Assembly: GCA_014860725.1 (NCBI GenBank)
Contig: JACZJD010000115.1
Location: 1 to 11,773, forward strand
Reading direction: 5' to 3'
From: Aquamicrobium sp.
GTDB lineage: Bacteria; Pseudomonadota; Alphaproteobacteria; Rhizobiales; Rhizobiaceae
DNA length: 11,773 bases
Shown: positions 10,879 through 11,773 of the stretch, in pieces
How positions within the stretch are numbered: the stretch's first letter is position 1
Layout: every line of letters starts with the position of its first letter
Translations under genes and position numbers: made by a program
The notes under the pieces: generated by a model
What the model saw: only the letters and a program-made list of their open reading frames with translations
What the model was told of the DNA's origin: nothing
Databases searched by the model: none

Positions 10879-11763
10879 TCAGGCGGAGAGGAAGGCAACC
10901 ATCCTGTCGCGCGCCGGCCTCGCCTCCGGCATGTCGATCAGCGGCCAGACGTGGAACATGCGCTCGCCGGTGACGAACTCGACGCTGCGGCCCGCAGCCC
11001 GCGCCTTCCCGGCGAACAGCTCCGTGTCGGGATAGAGGATGTCGTGGGTGCCTGAAAACACCAGCATCGGCGGCAGAACGGAAAGGTCGCCGTAGAGCGG
11101 GCTGATGCGCCAATCGTTCACCGGCAGGTCGCCGGCATAGAGCCGCATCGCCTCCAGCCCGCCCGGAATGTCGAGCCACGGATCGACCCTGGCGTAGTCC
11201 TTCACCCTCGGATTGACGAGCGTCATGTCGACGCCGGGCGAGATCAGGACCAGACGGGAGGCGATGGGCCAGCCCGACCCTGCTGCCGTCATGGTCAGCG
11301 CCAGAGCCAGCGTGCCGCCGGCGGAATCGCCGACGATCGCCACCTCCCGCGCCTCGCCCAGCACCTCGCGATAGACCTCGCCCATCATGGCCTCGACCTC
11401 GGGCAGCCCGTGCTCGGGCGCGAGCGGATAGATCGGCACCGTGACATGGGCGCAAAGCCGTTCGGCCAGCTCCGCCACGAGGCCCCAGTGGTGCGGCGTC
11501 ATCTGGAAGCAGAACGCCCCGCCGTGGATGTAGAGGATGCGCCGCGCCGCATCCCCGCCTTTCGGCCGCACCTCGTAGACCGGCGAGCCCGCGACCGCGC
11601 GCTCGGCGACGTCGAGCCGTGCCGCGACCCTGGCCGGCGGGCGATGGTCCTCCTCCTTGCGCACCCTGGCGATACGGGCATGCAGGCCCTCGGGGCTGGC
11701 GAACGCCTTCTTGCGCGTGTGGCGCAGCACGAAGGCGACGAGATGATATTTCAGGCTCGGCAT
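10879..11763 (-). CDS. Alpha/beta hydrolase, HSL-type esterase (Abhydrolase_3, 294 aa)
   Basis: This is a predicted cytosolic carboxylesterase/lipase-like enzyme of the bacterial hormone-sensitive-lipase family (family IV), which usually hydrolyses short-chain esters. The oxyanion-hole motif HGGAF is at 80-84, the nucleophile elbow GDSAGG at 145-150 (Ser147), the likely catalytic Asp241 in SGTHDILYPD, and His271 in ERMFHVWP. All triad members are therefore present. The cap region is the N-terminal helical part (1-55). There is no signal peptide. ATG 11763 is supported by GAGGAG at 11768-11773, and the product has the usual family length of about 300 residues, so the gene is complete although its promoter lies beyond the window. 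The physiological ester is unknown. It converges with the LysR gene, so it is not in that operon. Confidence 0.9.
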   Translation of the reverse strand: MPSLKYHLVAFVLRHTRKKAFASPEGLHARIARVRKEEDHRPPARVAARLDVAERAVAGSPVYEVRPKGGDAARRILYIHGGAFCFQMTPHHWGLVAELAERLCAHVTVPIYPLAPEHGLPEVEAMMGEVYREVLGEAREVAIVGDSAGGTLALALTMTAAGSGWPIASRLVLISPGVDMTLVNPRVKDYARVDPWLDIPGGLEAMRLYAGDLPVNDWRISPLYGDLSVLPPMLVFSGTHDILYPDTELFAGKARAAGRSVEFVTGERMFHVWPLIDMPEARPARDRMVAFLSA

Positions 11764-11773
11764 CCTGCTCCTC

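Noticed and set aside
1..11773. Defence system, prophage, integrative element or CRISPR array
   Set aside because: There are no nucleases, integrases, transposases, phage genes, regular spaced repeats or abrupt composition changes. The only AT-richer patch is the 130-base divergent promoter region.

Overview
The window looks like ordinary chromosomal DNA of a GC-rich alphaproteobacterium. It is most likely a member of the Hyphomicrobiales (Rhizobiales), and the Phyllobacteriaceae (Mesorhizobium-like) fit best. The clues are strong G/C preference at third codon positions, an alphaproteobacterial TamA, a DUF3772 mechanosensitive channel, a DUF1194 protein, a DUF1127 micro-protein beside an LsrB/VtlR-type LysR regulator, and a GbdR-type GlxA/AraC regulator. 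These placements come from family recognition by eye, without a database search. I see no RNA gene, CRISPR array, insertion sequence, phage gene or attachment site.

Left part (1-4785). A TamA outer-membrane assembly protein runs leftwards off the window edge. Four rightward genes follow: a 95-residue secreted four-cysteine protein, an FMN nitroreductase, a large MscS-type channel with a DUF3772 periplasmic region, and an 89-residue periplasmic protein that ends at a convincing rho-independent terminator (4810-4834). Four of these five products are exported or membrane proteins, so the segment has an envelope flavour. The spacings and promoter-like sites suggest separate transcription units.

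Middle part (4890-9670). A two-domain FAD oxidoreductase/GcvT protein of the dimethylglycine-sarcosine dehydrogenase type is followed by a secreted DUF1194 (von Willebrand A-like) protein. Facing them is a GlxA-family regulator (DJ-1/PfpI domain plus AraC helix-turn-helix) of the kind that controls methylated-amine and betaine catabolism. A working hypothesis is that this regulator controls the demethylating oxidoreductase.

Right part (9671-11773). A 55-residue DUF1127 protein is divergent from a LysR regulator of the LsrB/VtlR type, across a relatively AT-rich 130-base gap that holds several dyads. An HSL-type alpha/beta hydrolase converges on the LysR gene with only 13 bases between the stop codons. 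No stretch longer than 300 bases lacks a gene. The largest gap is 420-688, which holds one hairpin and one weak promoter candidate.

Nothing here is clearly a new system. The items most worth a second look are the LsrB/VtlR-DUF1127 module, the unassigned substrate of the FAD-GcvT protein, a duplicated PFEE-stop end in the 95-residue protein, and a possible leaderless DUF1194 transcript.
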